The notes: generated from the sequence alone by a model not told the origin. A DNA stretch of 5,649 nucleotides from Desulfovibrio sp. (GCA_028708195.1 JAQVZK010000165.1:1-5649); one strand, 5' to 3'. Counted from the stretch's first letter, positions 1-5,649 are shown. Translations and numbers: made by a program.

Positions 1-2
1 TG

Positions 3-1394
3 CTGCACTTCACGGTAGCTCCCCTTGGTCCAACCATGCCAAAGTTTTTGGTGGGAGGCGTGCTGCTCATCCTGGGATTAGGTGTTTTTTTACTTGGAGC
101 AGACCTTGCCGTCCTGCCCGTCGGACAAAGAGTCGGCGCAACGCTGACATCCCGCCGCAACCTCGCCCTGCTGCTGGGGTCGGGCTTTGTCATCGGTTTT
201 TTCATTACCGTTGCCGAACCAGACGTTCATGTGCTGGCAGAACAGGTGGCTGCTGTTTCCCCGGCATTATCACGCCCCCTGCTTGTGGGAATGATCGCCA
301 TTGGCGTTGGCATCTTTGTGGCCATCGCGCTGGGGCGCATTGTCATGCAGATCCCCCTCAAGGCCATGCTGCTCTGCTTTTATGCTCTGGTTTTCGGCTG
401 CGCCTTTATAACTGACCCCGCATTTCTGGGCGTGGCTTTTGACGCTGGCGGAGCCACCACAGGCCCCATGACCGTGCCCTTTATCATGGCTCTGGGGGTT
501 GGTGTTGCTGCCGTTCGCGGCGACAAAGGCAAGGACGACAGTTTTGGCCTTGTGGGCCTGGCCTCCATTGGCCCGGTGCTTGCGGTGCTTGTGCTTGGCA
601 TGTTTTTCAGAGGTGGCGCTGACAGCGCACCGGCTGCAACCCCCGCGCAGGTTGAAAACATCTGGGTGCATTTCTGGACGCTGACGCCGCAGGTGCTGGC
701 CGAGGTTGGCATGGCCCTTGGCCCGCTTATTCTGCTTTTCGCCGTATTCCGCTTTTTTTTACTGCGCTTGACGCGCTACCAGACAATCAAGATGATTATG
801 GGCCTTGCCTATACCTTTGTTGGTCTGGTCTTATTTTTTATTGGCGTTCAGGGCGGGTTTATCCCGGCGGGGCGTGAAATGGGCTCCTTGCTGGCCCAGC
901 ACGATTTTCGCTACCTTCTGCTCATCGCAGGCATCGCCATGGGTGCGCTTGCCGTGTGCGCAGAACCCGCAGTGTGGGTGCTGAACGCCCAGGTGGAAGA
1001 AGTTTCTGGCGGACACATCAAAAAAAGCGTCATGCTGGTATCTCTGTCGCTGGGTGTGGCCACCGCAGTGGGCCTGGCCATGGTTCGTGTTATCACGGGT
1101 CTGAGCATCTGGTGGTTTTTAATCCCCGGATATATTCTGGCAATGGGCCTTATGCGCTTTTGCCCGCGCATGTTCACGGCTATTGCCTTTGACTCTGGCG
1201 GCGTGGCCTCAGGGCCAATGGCCTCCACCTTCATTTTATCCTTTACACTCGGGGCATCGCACAGCTTGGGCGGCAATCCTATTACCGATGCCTTTGGCGT
1301 CATTGCCATGATAGCCATGACCCCGCTTATCGCCATCCAGATTCTGGGTATTCTTTTCGACAGGCGAGAGCGGGCGGCCAAGCGGTCGGTATAA
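3..1394 (+). CDS. DUF1538 family integral membrane protein, two-repeat, 5' end cut by window edge
   Basis: This is a polytopic inner-membrane protein made of two homologous halves. Numbering from the first ATG (base 36), the first half carries AEPDVHVL (60-67), FDAGGATTGPM (135-145) and SFGLVGLASIGP (169-180). The second repeats them as AEPAVWVL (309-316), FDSGGVASGPM (385-395) and AFGVIAMIAMTP (419-430), about 250 residues later. The conserved AEP and FD-x-GG-x2-[ST]GPM motifs are what I recognise as DUF1538. From memory, a two-gene DUF1538 pair (UmpA/UmpB) from a Halomonas was reported as a Na+(Li+,K+)/H+ antiporter, so ion transport is the best guess; the substrate here is inferred only. 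The frame is open upstream of ATG 36, and the residues there (LHFTVAPLGPT) look like family sequence, so the true start lies outside the window. No ribosome binding site precedes ATG 36. Both repeats look intact, with no frameshift. It probably forms an operon with the PII-like gene 89 bases downstream. Confidence 0.88.
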   Translation: MHFTVAPLGPTMPKFLVGGVLLILGLGVFLLGADLAVLPVGQRVGATLTSRRNLALLLGSGFVIGFFITVAEPDVHVLAEQVAAVSPALSRPLLVGMIAIGVGIFVAIALGRIVMQIPLKAMLLCFYALVFGCAFITDPAFLGVAFDAGGATTGPMTVPFIMALGVGVAAVRGDKGKDDSFGLVGLASIGPVLAVLVLGMFFRGGADSAPAATPAQVENIWVHFWTLTPQVLAEVGMALGPLILLFAVFRFFLLRLTRYQTIKMIMGLAYTFVGLVLFFIGVQGGFIPAGREMGSLLAQHDFRYLLLIAGIAMGALAVCAEPAVWVLNAQVEEVSGGHIKKSVMLVSLSLGVATAVGLAMVRVITGLSIWWFLIPGYILAMGLMRFCPRMFTAIAFDSGGVASGPMASTFILSFTLGASHSLGGNPITDAFGVIAMIAMTPLIAIQILGILFDRRERAAKRSV

Positions 1395-1406
1395 GCAATA
1401 ATTGCC

Positions 1407-1422
1407 CCGCGCCACAGTGCGG
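1407..1422 (+). other. Small hairpin between the DUF1538 and PII-like genes
   Basis: CCGCGC and GTGCGG can pair over six base pairs (one G-U) around a CACA loop, starting 12 bases after the DUF1538 stop. A run of seven T lies at 1432-1438, nine bases beyond the stem. That gap is too long for a standard intrinsic terminator, so the element may be a weak attenuator, an RNA-stability hairpin, or chance. The rest of the 89-base spacer shows no convincing promoter, which fits read-through from the membrane-protein gene into the PII-like gene. Confidence 0.3.
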
Positions 1423-1483
1423 TAACGGTAATTTTTTTGAAAAGCGTGAACAGGCGTAAAGCGCAAAAGACGGATGTTCAACT

Positions 1484-2188
1484 ATGAGTTCAATGGCAAC
1501 AACATATACTCCCGGCAAACTTTTGGTGAGCATTGTAAGCAGAAACCAGGGCGAAACCGTTGTGGCCGCCAGCAAAAGAGCTGGTGCGCGCGGCGGCACA
1601 ATCCTGCTAGCCAAGGGCACAGCCGACAATGCCATCCTGCGCATGCTCTACCTTGCGCAAACCGACAAGGATATCGTGCTGACCCTGCTTCAGGATGAAA
1701 CAGCTTCTGCCGTTGTGTCCGCCCTGCAAAGCGATACCTGCCTGAAAAAAAAGACTTCTGGCGTGGGCTTTGTCATTCGGGTGCCCGGCATTTTGAAGCA
1801 CACTCTTTCAACTATTTGTGAACTCCCATTTTCTCCCGCTGAAGCCACAGAAGAGGTATCCAGCATGAGCACGCAAGCGACGCATGAGATGATTTGTGTT
1901 ATCGTCAACACTGGCTATGCTGAAGATGTCATGAGCATGGCGCGCAAGGCCGGGGCCAAGGGGGGCACAATCCTCAATGCCCGCGGAACAGGACGCGAAG
2001 AAGATGTAAAATTTTTCGGCATTACCATTGTGCCAGAAAAAGAAATGCTCCTTGTACTTGTGGAAAAAAATCAGGCGGCCACGGTTCTGGACGCCATACG
2101 CAAGACAGCCTGCCTCACTGAACCGGGCATTGGCATCGCTTTTTGTATTGACGTTGAGCAGTTCTTTCTTCTTGGCCAGACTGCCTGA
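1484..2188 (+). CDS. Tandem double-domain PII-like regulatory protein
   Basis: The 234-residue cytosolic protein consists of two PII-like (P-II family nitrogen regulator fold) domains, roughly residues 12-105 and 136-230. An ordinary PII protein has one domain of about 112 residues and works as a trimer. The domains align along their length: KRAGARGGTILLAKGT (31-46) matches RKAGAKGGTILNARGT (154-169) at the T-loop base, and SGVGFVIRV (92-100) matches PGIGIAFCIDV (214-224) near the C-terminal end. The classical uridylylated-tyrosine T-loop and the usual C-terminal PII signature are not evident, so this is a divergent PII-like member. PII proteins typically bind ATP, ADP or related effectors and control transporters or enzymes by contact; the adjacent DUF1538 transporter-like protein is the obvious partner, by inference. 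The start is preceded by a weak purine-rich stretch (AAGACGGA, 1467-1474). ATG 1493 is an alternative start. A second in-frame ATG at 1865 could yield the second domain alone. Confidence 0.85.
   Translation: MSSMATTYTPGKLLVSIVSRNQGETVVAASKRAGARGGTILLAKGTADNAILRMLYLAQTDKDIVLTLLQDETASAVVSALQSDTCLKKKTSGVGFVIRVPGILKHTLSTICELPFSPAEATEEVSSMSTQATHEMICVIVNTGYAEDVMSMARKAGAKGGTILNARGTGREEDVKFFGITIVPEKEMLLVLVEKNQAATVLDAIRKTACLTEPGIGIAFCIDVEQFFLLGQTA
1851..1867 (+). promoter_or_regulatory. Possible internal ribosome binding site and start for the second PII-like domain
   Basis: AAGAGG (1851-1856) lies eight bases upstream of an in-frame ATG (1865-1867), exactly at the boundary before the second PII-like domain. 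The residues around this ATG (SSMST) resemble the N-terminus of the whole protein (SSMAT). This suggests that two once-separate genes, each with its own start, became joined. Whether translation still starts here is not provable from sequence; a site of this strength could occur by chance in the Glu-rich linker. Confidence 0.4.
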
Positions 2189-2284
2189 GTACGCAGATAT
2201 CCGGCCTGCGCCTGCCTCCCCAGCACTGTAAGAAAAAGCGCCCACGCGCCACGTACGCATTGGTACGGGTTCCCTTTGCGCCTG

Positions 2285-2301
2285 CCAAAGCGGTGCTTTG
2301 G
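2285..2301. other. Perfect 7-bp hairpin, tight loop
   Basis: CCAAAGC and GCTTTGG are perfectly complementary around the loop GGT, about 100 bases after the PII-like stop. There is no T-run on either side, so it is not a standard intrinsic terminator. It may protect the 3' end of the upstream transcript or be part of a larger structured RNA. Confidence 0.35.
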
Positions 2302-2336
2302 ACATGCGGCATCCCACGGGACAGGCTGCCCGCTGT

Positions 2337-2386
2337 AATGCGCCGGCGCCAGTGCGCCATTGGCAATGCGCCAGCGCCAGTGCGCC
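2337..2386. repeat. Two-copy 22-base tandem direct repeat
   Basis: Bases 2337-2358 and 2365-2386 are copies of one 22-base unit beginning AATGCGCC and ending AGTGCGCC. They differ at a single position (G in the first copy, A in the second) and are separated by six bases, giving a 28-base period. The spacer with its flanks forms a small hairpin (2354-2371). Only two copies are visible, so it is not a CRISPR array; a local duplication, a binding-site pair or a dispersed palindromic repeat are all possible. Confidence 0.75.
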
Positions 2387-2678
2387 GGATTCTTGTGCAC
2401 ACGGCCTGCCGCACAGCCTTTCGGGGCTGCCGCCACCGTCGGGGCCTCTGCCCTGCGTACTTTTGGGGTTTCTGCCATACTTACTGCCGGGCCGCCGGAA
2501 CTTCGGCCGCTGACAACCCATCGGGCAGGTCGTGCTTTACCTCCCCTCAAGGCCGGGGCATTGCGACAAGACTGTGGCGGTGCGTGACAAAAGCAGTTTT
2601 TAGCGGGTCATGCGGCCATTTGACCGTTCATTGCTGGCTATTCGAGGGGATTGGCGCTAGCCTTTTGCATGAGCACAC

Positions 2679-2684
2679 AGGAGG
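2679..2684 (+). promoter_or_regulatory. Strong ribosome binding site that fixes a GTG start
   Basis: A perfect AGGAGG ends five bases before GTG 2690. The reading frame is open further upstream, with TTG 2651 and ATG 2669 as possible starts, but only GTG 2690 has a good ribosome binding site. Starting there also puts a textbook signal peptide at the very N-terminus. Confidence 0.85.
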
Positions 2685-2689
2685 ACGGC

Positions 2690-3256
2690 GTGCGGAAAGT
2701 CTTTTTTGGCGTATTTGCCGCCATATTGGCGGTAGTCATATACTGCCCGGCGTGGGCTGGGCCAGAAGACAGCCTGCGCAAATTGACAGCGGGCATGTGG
2801 GCTTTTCAGGCCCAGAACAAGGAAGGCTTGCCCCCCTGCCCCCTTACAGAGGATGAAGCAAGGGAGTTGAGCGCCTTTATGGTGTCTGAGTACCAAAAGC
2901 AGGGACAGGAGCTTTTTCCGGAACAGGCAGGCATGATGGCGGGCCTGTTGGCGGGGTACGCGGCAGCCACAGACGGCCCCAAAAAAATGGGCAACAACAG
3001 GCAGAAGACAGGTGCTGTGCCTGCTTTTGATATTGAGGCCTACTGCAAAGACATTGCACAGGGCAGCCATGTTATTGAATCTGGCTGCACAGAAGGTGAG
3101 CACGAAGCAAAAAACGCCATTGCCAGCATGACAGATGTACCGGAAAACACCCTGCGGCACTGCACCGAGGTGGCGCAGACAGGCCGGGGAAGTTACACGG
3201 TCATGCGCAGTTGCATTGAGACGGAACGGAACGCCAAAAAGCAGCTTGGCCAATAG
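2690..3256 (+). CDS. Secreted (Sec-exported) cysteine-containing protein with duplicated C-terminal motif, function unknown
   Basis: I do not recognise a named family. The 188-residue product starts at GTG 2690, chosen for its ribosome binding site. It opens with a classic signal peptide: basic MRK, hydrophobic FFGVFAAILAVVIY, then AWA with likely signal peptidase I cleavage after residue 23. Cys19 is not in a lipobox. The mature protein is predicted to be periplasmic. It has five cysteines (50, 119, 133, 158, 175). The last four form two similar units: AYCKDIAQGSHVIESGCTEGEHEAK (117-141) and RHCTEVAQ...GSYTVMRSCIETERNAK (157-183). The common pattern is C-x2-[IV]-A-Q, then G-S-[HY], then C-x-E-x-E-x2-AK. 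The paired cysteines could form disulfides or bind a ligand or metal; this is inference. It lies 21 bases upstream of a lipoprotein gene and is probably co-transcribed with it, which points to a shared cell-envelope role. Confidence 0.8.
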   Translation: MRKVFFGVFAAILAVVIYCPAWAGPEDSLRKLTAGMWAFQAQNKEGLPPCPLTEDEARELSAFMVSEYQKQGQELFPEQAGMMAGLLAGYAAATDGPKKMGNNRQKTGAVPAFDIEAYCKDIAQGSHVIESGCTEGEHEAKNAIASMTDVPENTLRHCTEVAQTGRGSYTVMRSCIETERNAKKQLGQ

Positions 3257-3265
3257 CCCGCCGCT

Positions 3266-3272
3266 AAAGGAG
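3266..3272 (+). promoter_or_regulatory. Ribosome binding site of the small lipoprotein gene
   Basis: AAAGGAG ends five bases before ATG 3278. It lies in the 21-base gap after the stop codon of the secreted-protein gene, so the lipoprotein has its own translation start within the same probable transcript. Confidence 0.8.
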
Positions 3273-3277
3273 TTATC

Positions 3278-3694
3278 ATGAAAAAATTTGCATGGATTTT
3301 TATAGTTCTGCTTTTGACCGGGTGCGGCAGCAATCTTGAAAAGCTTGACGGCAAGTGGCAGGGCGACCCCGCAGCCTCTGTGGCTCTGGCCGGCCCGGAC
3401 GTGCAGAAAGAGTTTGCCGAAATCCCCCTGGTCACCACGATGATTGAAAGCATTGTGAAAAATTTTCGGGTAGACGTTGACGCCAGAAACAAGACCATTG
3501 CCTTTGCCTTGGGCAATATAGCCTATACTGGCGGGTTTACCGTCGTTTCTGACAAGGGCGACACCATCGCCCTCAAAACCGACAAGGGCAAGACGCTCAA
3601 CTTTGTGCTCAAGGACCCAAACACGGTGGTTCTTAAAAATGACGGCGCAACCGACAGCAAGCTCAACCAGATGGTGCTCAAGCGCGTGCAGTAG
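3278..3694 (+). CDS. Small predicted lipoprotein, function unknown
   Basis: The 138-residue product begins with a lipoprotein signal peptide: MKKFAWIFIVLLLTGC, with lipobox LTGC and lipidated Cys16. Residue +2 is Gly rather than Asp, so by the usual Lol sorting rule it should go to the outer membrane. The mature part opens with LDGKWQGD (23-30). It continues with alternating stretches suggestive of beta strands (RVDVDARNKTIAFAL, FTVVSDKGDTIALKT, LNFVLKDPNTVVLKN), resembling the small beta-barrel or lipocalin-like domains found in many bacterial lipoproteins; this is a fold-level guess. There are no further cysteines, no repeats and no catalytic motif. It sits directly after the secreted cysteine protein, and the two may act together at the envelope. 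A long hairpin about 105 bases downstream may end the transcript. Confidence 0.82.
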   Translation: MKKFAWIFIVLLLTGCGSNLEKLDGKWQGDPAASVALAGPDVQKEFAEIPLVTTMIESIVKNFRVDVDARNKTIAFALGNIAYTGGFTVVSDKGDTIALKTDKGKTLNFVLKDPNTVVLKNDGATDSKLNQMVLKRVQ

Positions 3695-4091
3695 CGGCCT
3701 TCAGGGCAGTTTCACATAAAGGATTCACATTTCCCCGGCCGCATCTTGCCATAAACACGGCTTGAAAGCGCACGCACCGGCCGGGGTGCGCATAAAAACA
3801 AACCGCGCCGCCTTCGTCCTCATGTCGAAGGTTGCGCGGTTTATTGTCAATGATCTCTCTTTGTTAAACGACAGAGAATTATGCGCAGCGGCTGCCGTGA
3901 TGCAAGGCCAACAGAGGGCATCAGAGCAGACCAGCATCAAGACCGTGGCTGCCAATAAGGCGCTGCCTCTGGAAATTCCCTTCAAGAACAGAAGCCCCTC
4001 TGCACCCTGCTGAAACGAGAATAAAGCATTTCCCCATACAAATTTTCCCTGTCCCACAAAGCGCTCCCTCCCCCACAACCAATCCCAGGCG
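3695..4091. other. Convergent intergenic region with no supported gene
   Basis: About 400 bases separate the lipoprotein stop from the terminator of the converging dehydrogenase gene. Open frames exist on both strands, but they run through the 3800-3842 hairpin or lack ribosome binding sites and have no recognisable similarity. A short GC-rich hairpin, CGCACC/GGTGCG (3773-3790), precedes the long one. Bases 3843-4091 show nothing I can name. No tRNA-like cloverleaf was seen. Confidence 0.5.
3800..3842. terminator. Long hairpin, likely bidirectional intrinsic terminator
   Basis: AAACCGCGC (3800-3808) pairs with GCGCGGTTT (3834-3842), and CCTTCG (3811-3816) pairs with CGAAGG (3826-3831). One C-T mismatch and one G-T pair lie between them, and the loop has nine bases. 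On the plus strand the GC stem is followed by TTTATTGT. On the minus strand it is followed by TTTGTTTTTAT, a better T-tract. It can therefore end the plus-strand envelope pair and also stop minus-strand transcripts coming from the dehydrogenase side. Confidence 0.7.
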
Positions 4092-4136
4092 AAAAAATTT
4101 CAAGGCCAGCCCCCCGCGTGAAAAGGGGCTGGCCTT
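4092..4136 (-). terminator. Intrinsic terminator of the aldehyde dehydrogenase gene
   Basis: A perfect 12-base-pair stem (4102-4113 with 4125-4136; AAGGCCAGCCCC and its complement) encloses an 11-base loop. Reading the minus strand, it begins 25 bases after the TAA stop and is followed by GAAA and then six T (4097-4092). The plus-strand side has no T-run, so it acts for the minus-strand gene. Confidence 0.88.
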
Positions 4137-4161
4137 CATGAGGAGGAACAACGCCAGCAGT

Positions 4162-5649
4162 TTACGAAGCTACGCAGGACCGCACAGCCTTGCTGACGGG
4201 GGCTCCGCCATGCTCGTGGGCATGGGGATCAATGGTACGTATGGTTGTAACCTTGTTCTGGGTGAAAAAGTCGAAGCCTTCGCGGCCTTGCACCTTGTTG
4301 ACGCCAAGCAGCGAGCCCTTGATGCCCCCAAAGGGGATGTAGGGATGCGGCGCGCAGATGCCCACATTAACACCCACCATGCCCACATCCGCCTCGCGAC
4401 TGAATTTTTCGGCATAAAACTGGCTCCGGGTGAAAATGCAGGCTCCGTTGCCGAACTCTGACTTGCGGATAAGATCCAGGGCGTCGTCCATATCTGCGAT
4501 CTTGATGGTGCCCACAATGGGACCAAACACTTCTGTGGTGAACAAGGGATTGCAGGGTGTAAGGTCTTTGACGATGATGGGCCCGACAAAAAATCCTTTT
4601 TTGTTTTTCTCTGGCAGGTCGAGATGGCGGCGGTCCAGCGCCAGCGAGCACCCCTGACCATGCGCCAGCGCGGTTTCCAGCGACTGATGCACAAAGTCCA
4701 CTGCCTTGCGAGAGATGAGCGGCCCCATATAGACATCAGGATCAAAGGCGTCGCCCACCTTGATGGTTGAGGCGGCCTCCACCATAACTTCAACGACCCT
4801 GTCGTAAATTTCGGGCACAGCGGCCACCAGAGAACCAGCCAGGCAGCGCTGTCCTGCGGAGCCGTAGCAGGAGTTCAGATAGTTTTCGCGAAAGACCTTG
4901 AGGTCGGCATCTTCCATTACCACCAGCATGTTCTTGGCACCGCCAAGCAGCATGGAGCGCTTGCAGAGCCGGGCGCAACCTTCGGCCATTTTTTTCGCTG
5001 TGGGGGTTGAGCCCACGAGGCATATGCCGGAGATACGCGGGTCGTCATACCAGCCGCCGGGAATATCCCTGTTGCCGTGGATGATGTTGACCACGCCGGG
5101 CGGGAGCTCGATATCCGTAAATATTTCGCCCATTATCTGCATGAAATACGGGGACTGCGTCGAGGGTTTGAACACAAAGGTGTTGCCCGCCACAATGGCA
5201 TACGGCACAAACCAGCCGAAAACCAGGGCAGGAAAATTGAAGGGGGCCACGCCGCCAAAGACGCCCAGGGGTTCGCGAACAACCTTGCCGCTGATGTTCG
5301 CCGCTATGTAGTCCAGGGTCTGCCCCTGAATCATGGCCGGAGCGCTGGCCGCAGACTCCAGAATTTCCACAACACGCTGCACTTCGCCTCTGGCCTCGGA
5401 AATATGCTTGGCCTGATCCAGCGCAATGGCCTGGGCCAGATCTTCCTTTCTTTGCAGCATGGCTTCGCGCATTTTGTAAATATAGGCCACACGCTTGCCG
5501 ATGGAGGTTCTGCGCCAGCCGGGATAGGCCGCGGCCGCCATATCCACAGCCATTTTCGAAGTCTCTGGCCCGGACTGGGGAACCTGCGAAATCTGTTCGC
5601 CAGTAGAAGGATTGTACCGGGGCACTGTGGGGGCTCCTGCTTCCTCTTG
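4162..5649 (-). CDS. CoA-acylating methylmalonate-semialdehyde dehydrogenase-type aldehyde dehydrogenase, 5' end probably outside window
   Basis: This is a cytosolic NAD-dependent aldehyde dehydrogenase. The family type oxidises methylmalonate or malonate semialdehyde to propionyl- or acetyl-CoA in valine or myo-inositol breakdown. Numbering from GTG 5625: APFNFP (127-132, oxyanion Asn130), FKPS (152-155, NAD-binding Lys153), LGGAKN (227-232), AGQRC (257-261, catalytic Cys261), EVFGP (365-369) and a C-terminal NPST/GG-type fold end. At LGGAKN the general-base Glu of hydrolytic aldehyde dehydrogenases (E-L-G-G) is replaced by Leu, the hallmark of the CoA-acylating MmsA/IolA branch, whose counterpart is LGAKN. 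GTG 5625 has an AGGAG eight bases upstream (5634-5638) and gives 487 residues. However, the frame is open to the window edge (QEEAGAPT before VPRYNPSTGE), and the family normally has about 20 more N-terminal residues (an INGKW-like strand), so I treat it as 5'-partial. The true substrate is uncertain because no valine or inositol genes are visible. Confidence 0.87.
   Translation of the reverse strand, partial: QEEAGAPTVPRYNPSTGEQISQVPQSGPETSKMAVDMAAAAYPGWRRTSIGKRVAYIYKMREAMLQRKEDLAQAIALDQAKHISEARGEVQRVVEILESAASAPAMIQGQTLDYIAANISGKVVREPLGVFGGVAPFNFPALVFGWFVPYAIVAGNTFVFKPSTQSPYFMQIMGEIFTDIELPPGVVNIIHGNRDIPGGWYDDPRISGICLVGSTPTAKKMAEGCARLCKRSMLLGGAKNMLVVMEDADLKVFRENYLNSCYGSAGQRCLAGSLVAAVPEIYDRVVEVMVEAASTIKVGDAFDPDVYMGPLISRKAVDFVHQSLETALAHGQGCSLALDRRHLDLPEKNKKGFFVGPIIVKDLTPCNPLFTTEVFGPIVGTIKIADMDDALDLIRKSEFGNGACIFTRSQFYAEKFSREADVGMVGVNVGICAPHPYIPFGGIKGSLLGVNKVQGREGFDFFTQNKVTTIRTIDPHAHEHGGAPVSKAVRSCVAS

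Larger units (their letters stand above)
2189..2689. other. Gene-poor GC-rich intergenic stretch with clustered short inverted repeats
   Basis: About 500 bases between the PII-like stop and the GTG start of the secreted protein hold no supported gene. Reading frames exist on both strands, but their products are Arg-, Ala-, Pro- and Cys-rich, match no family I recognise, overlap one another and lack ribosome binding sites. Several short inverted repeats are visible: CGTAC/GTACG (2252-2267), CCAAAGC/GCTTTGG with a three-base loop (2285-2301), GCGC-ATT/AAT-GCGC with one bulge (2354-2371), CAGCC/GGCTG (2414-2429) and GGCCG/CGGCC (2490-2508). None is followed by a good T-run, so the terminator of the upstream operon is not clearly identified. 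A promoter for the downstream pair should lie here, but I could not locate one with proper spacing. Confidence 0.5.

Noticed and set aside
2337..2386. CRISPR array
   Set aside because: There are only two repeat copies with a six-base spacer and no cas genes nearby.
2071..2550. Minus-strand open frames opposite the end of the PII-like gene and the gene-free stretch
   Set aside because: They are antisense to a clear gene, overlap one another, and show skewed composition typical of shadow frames in GC-rich DNA.
2360..2587. A 75-residue Ala-rich plus-strand frame
   Set aside because: There is no ribosome binding site and no similarity to anything known to me; its start lies inside the repeat and hairpin.
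2620..2644. TTGACC with a TATTCG downstream as a sigma-70 promoter for the envelope pair
   Set aside because: The spacer is only 13 bases instead of about 17, and no alternative -10 element appears at the right distance.
2260..2856. A 198-codon plus-strand open frame through the gene-free stretch into the secreted-protein gene
   Set aside because: It overlaps the well-supported secreted-protein gene in another frame, has no ribosome binding site, and its product is rich in Arg, Cys and Pro with no recognisable domain.
3725..4078. Minus-strand 117-codon frame in the convergent intergenic region
   Set aside because: It would be translated through the long terminator-like hairpin, has no ribosome binding site, and shows no recognisable family.
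4138..4461. Plus-strand frame starting next to an AGGAGG-like sequence after the terminator stem
   Set aside because: The AGGAGG lies downstream of the ATG, not upstream, and the frame is antisense to the aldehyde dehydrogenase.

Overview
The window reads like a chromosomal segment of a moderately GC-rich Gram-negative bacterium. Sec and lipoprotein signals plus overall gene style fit a sulfate-reducing deltaproteobacterium of the Desulfovibrio kind. That assignment is an impression from protein style and codon use; no rRNA or marker gene is present to prove it.

Layout: (1) 3-1394, plus strand: the 3' part of a two-repeat DUF1538 membrane protein, a putative cation/proton antiporter family, cut by the left edge. 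(2) 1484-2188, plus strand: a protein made of two tandem PII-like domains, 89 bases downstream and probably co-transcribed. (3) 2189-2689: a gene-poor GC-rich stretch with a 22-base direct repeat and several short hairpins. (4) 2690-3256 and 3278-3694, plus strand: a two-gene unit of a secreted cysteine-containing protein and a small lipoprotein, both of unknown function and both with strong ribosome binding sites. (5) 3695-4161: a convergent intergenic region with a long hairpin (3800-3842) that looks like a bidirectional terminator, and a clear minus-strand intrinsic terminator (4092-4136). (6) 4162 to the right edge, minus strand: an aldehyde dehydrogenase of the CoA-acylating methylmalonate-semialdehyde dehydrogenase type, whose N-terminus probably continues outside the window.

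The most interesting unit is the DUF1538 plus double-PII pair. PII-family proteins commonly sense nucleotides and bind membrane transporters, so the pair suggests a transporter whose activity is gated by a dedicated PII-like regulator. Both partners are internally duplicated, and the second PII domain has its own in-frame start with a ribosome-binding-like sequence. The envelope pair and the dehydrogenase appear to be independent transcription units. No mobile element, tRNA, rRNA or CRISPR array is visible.
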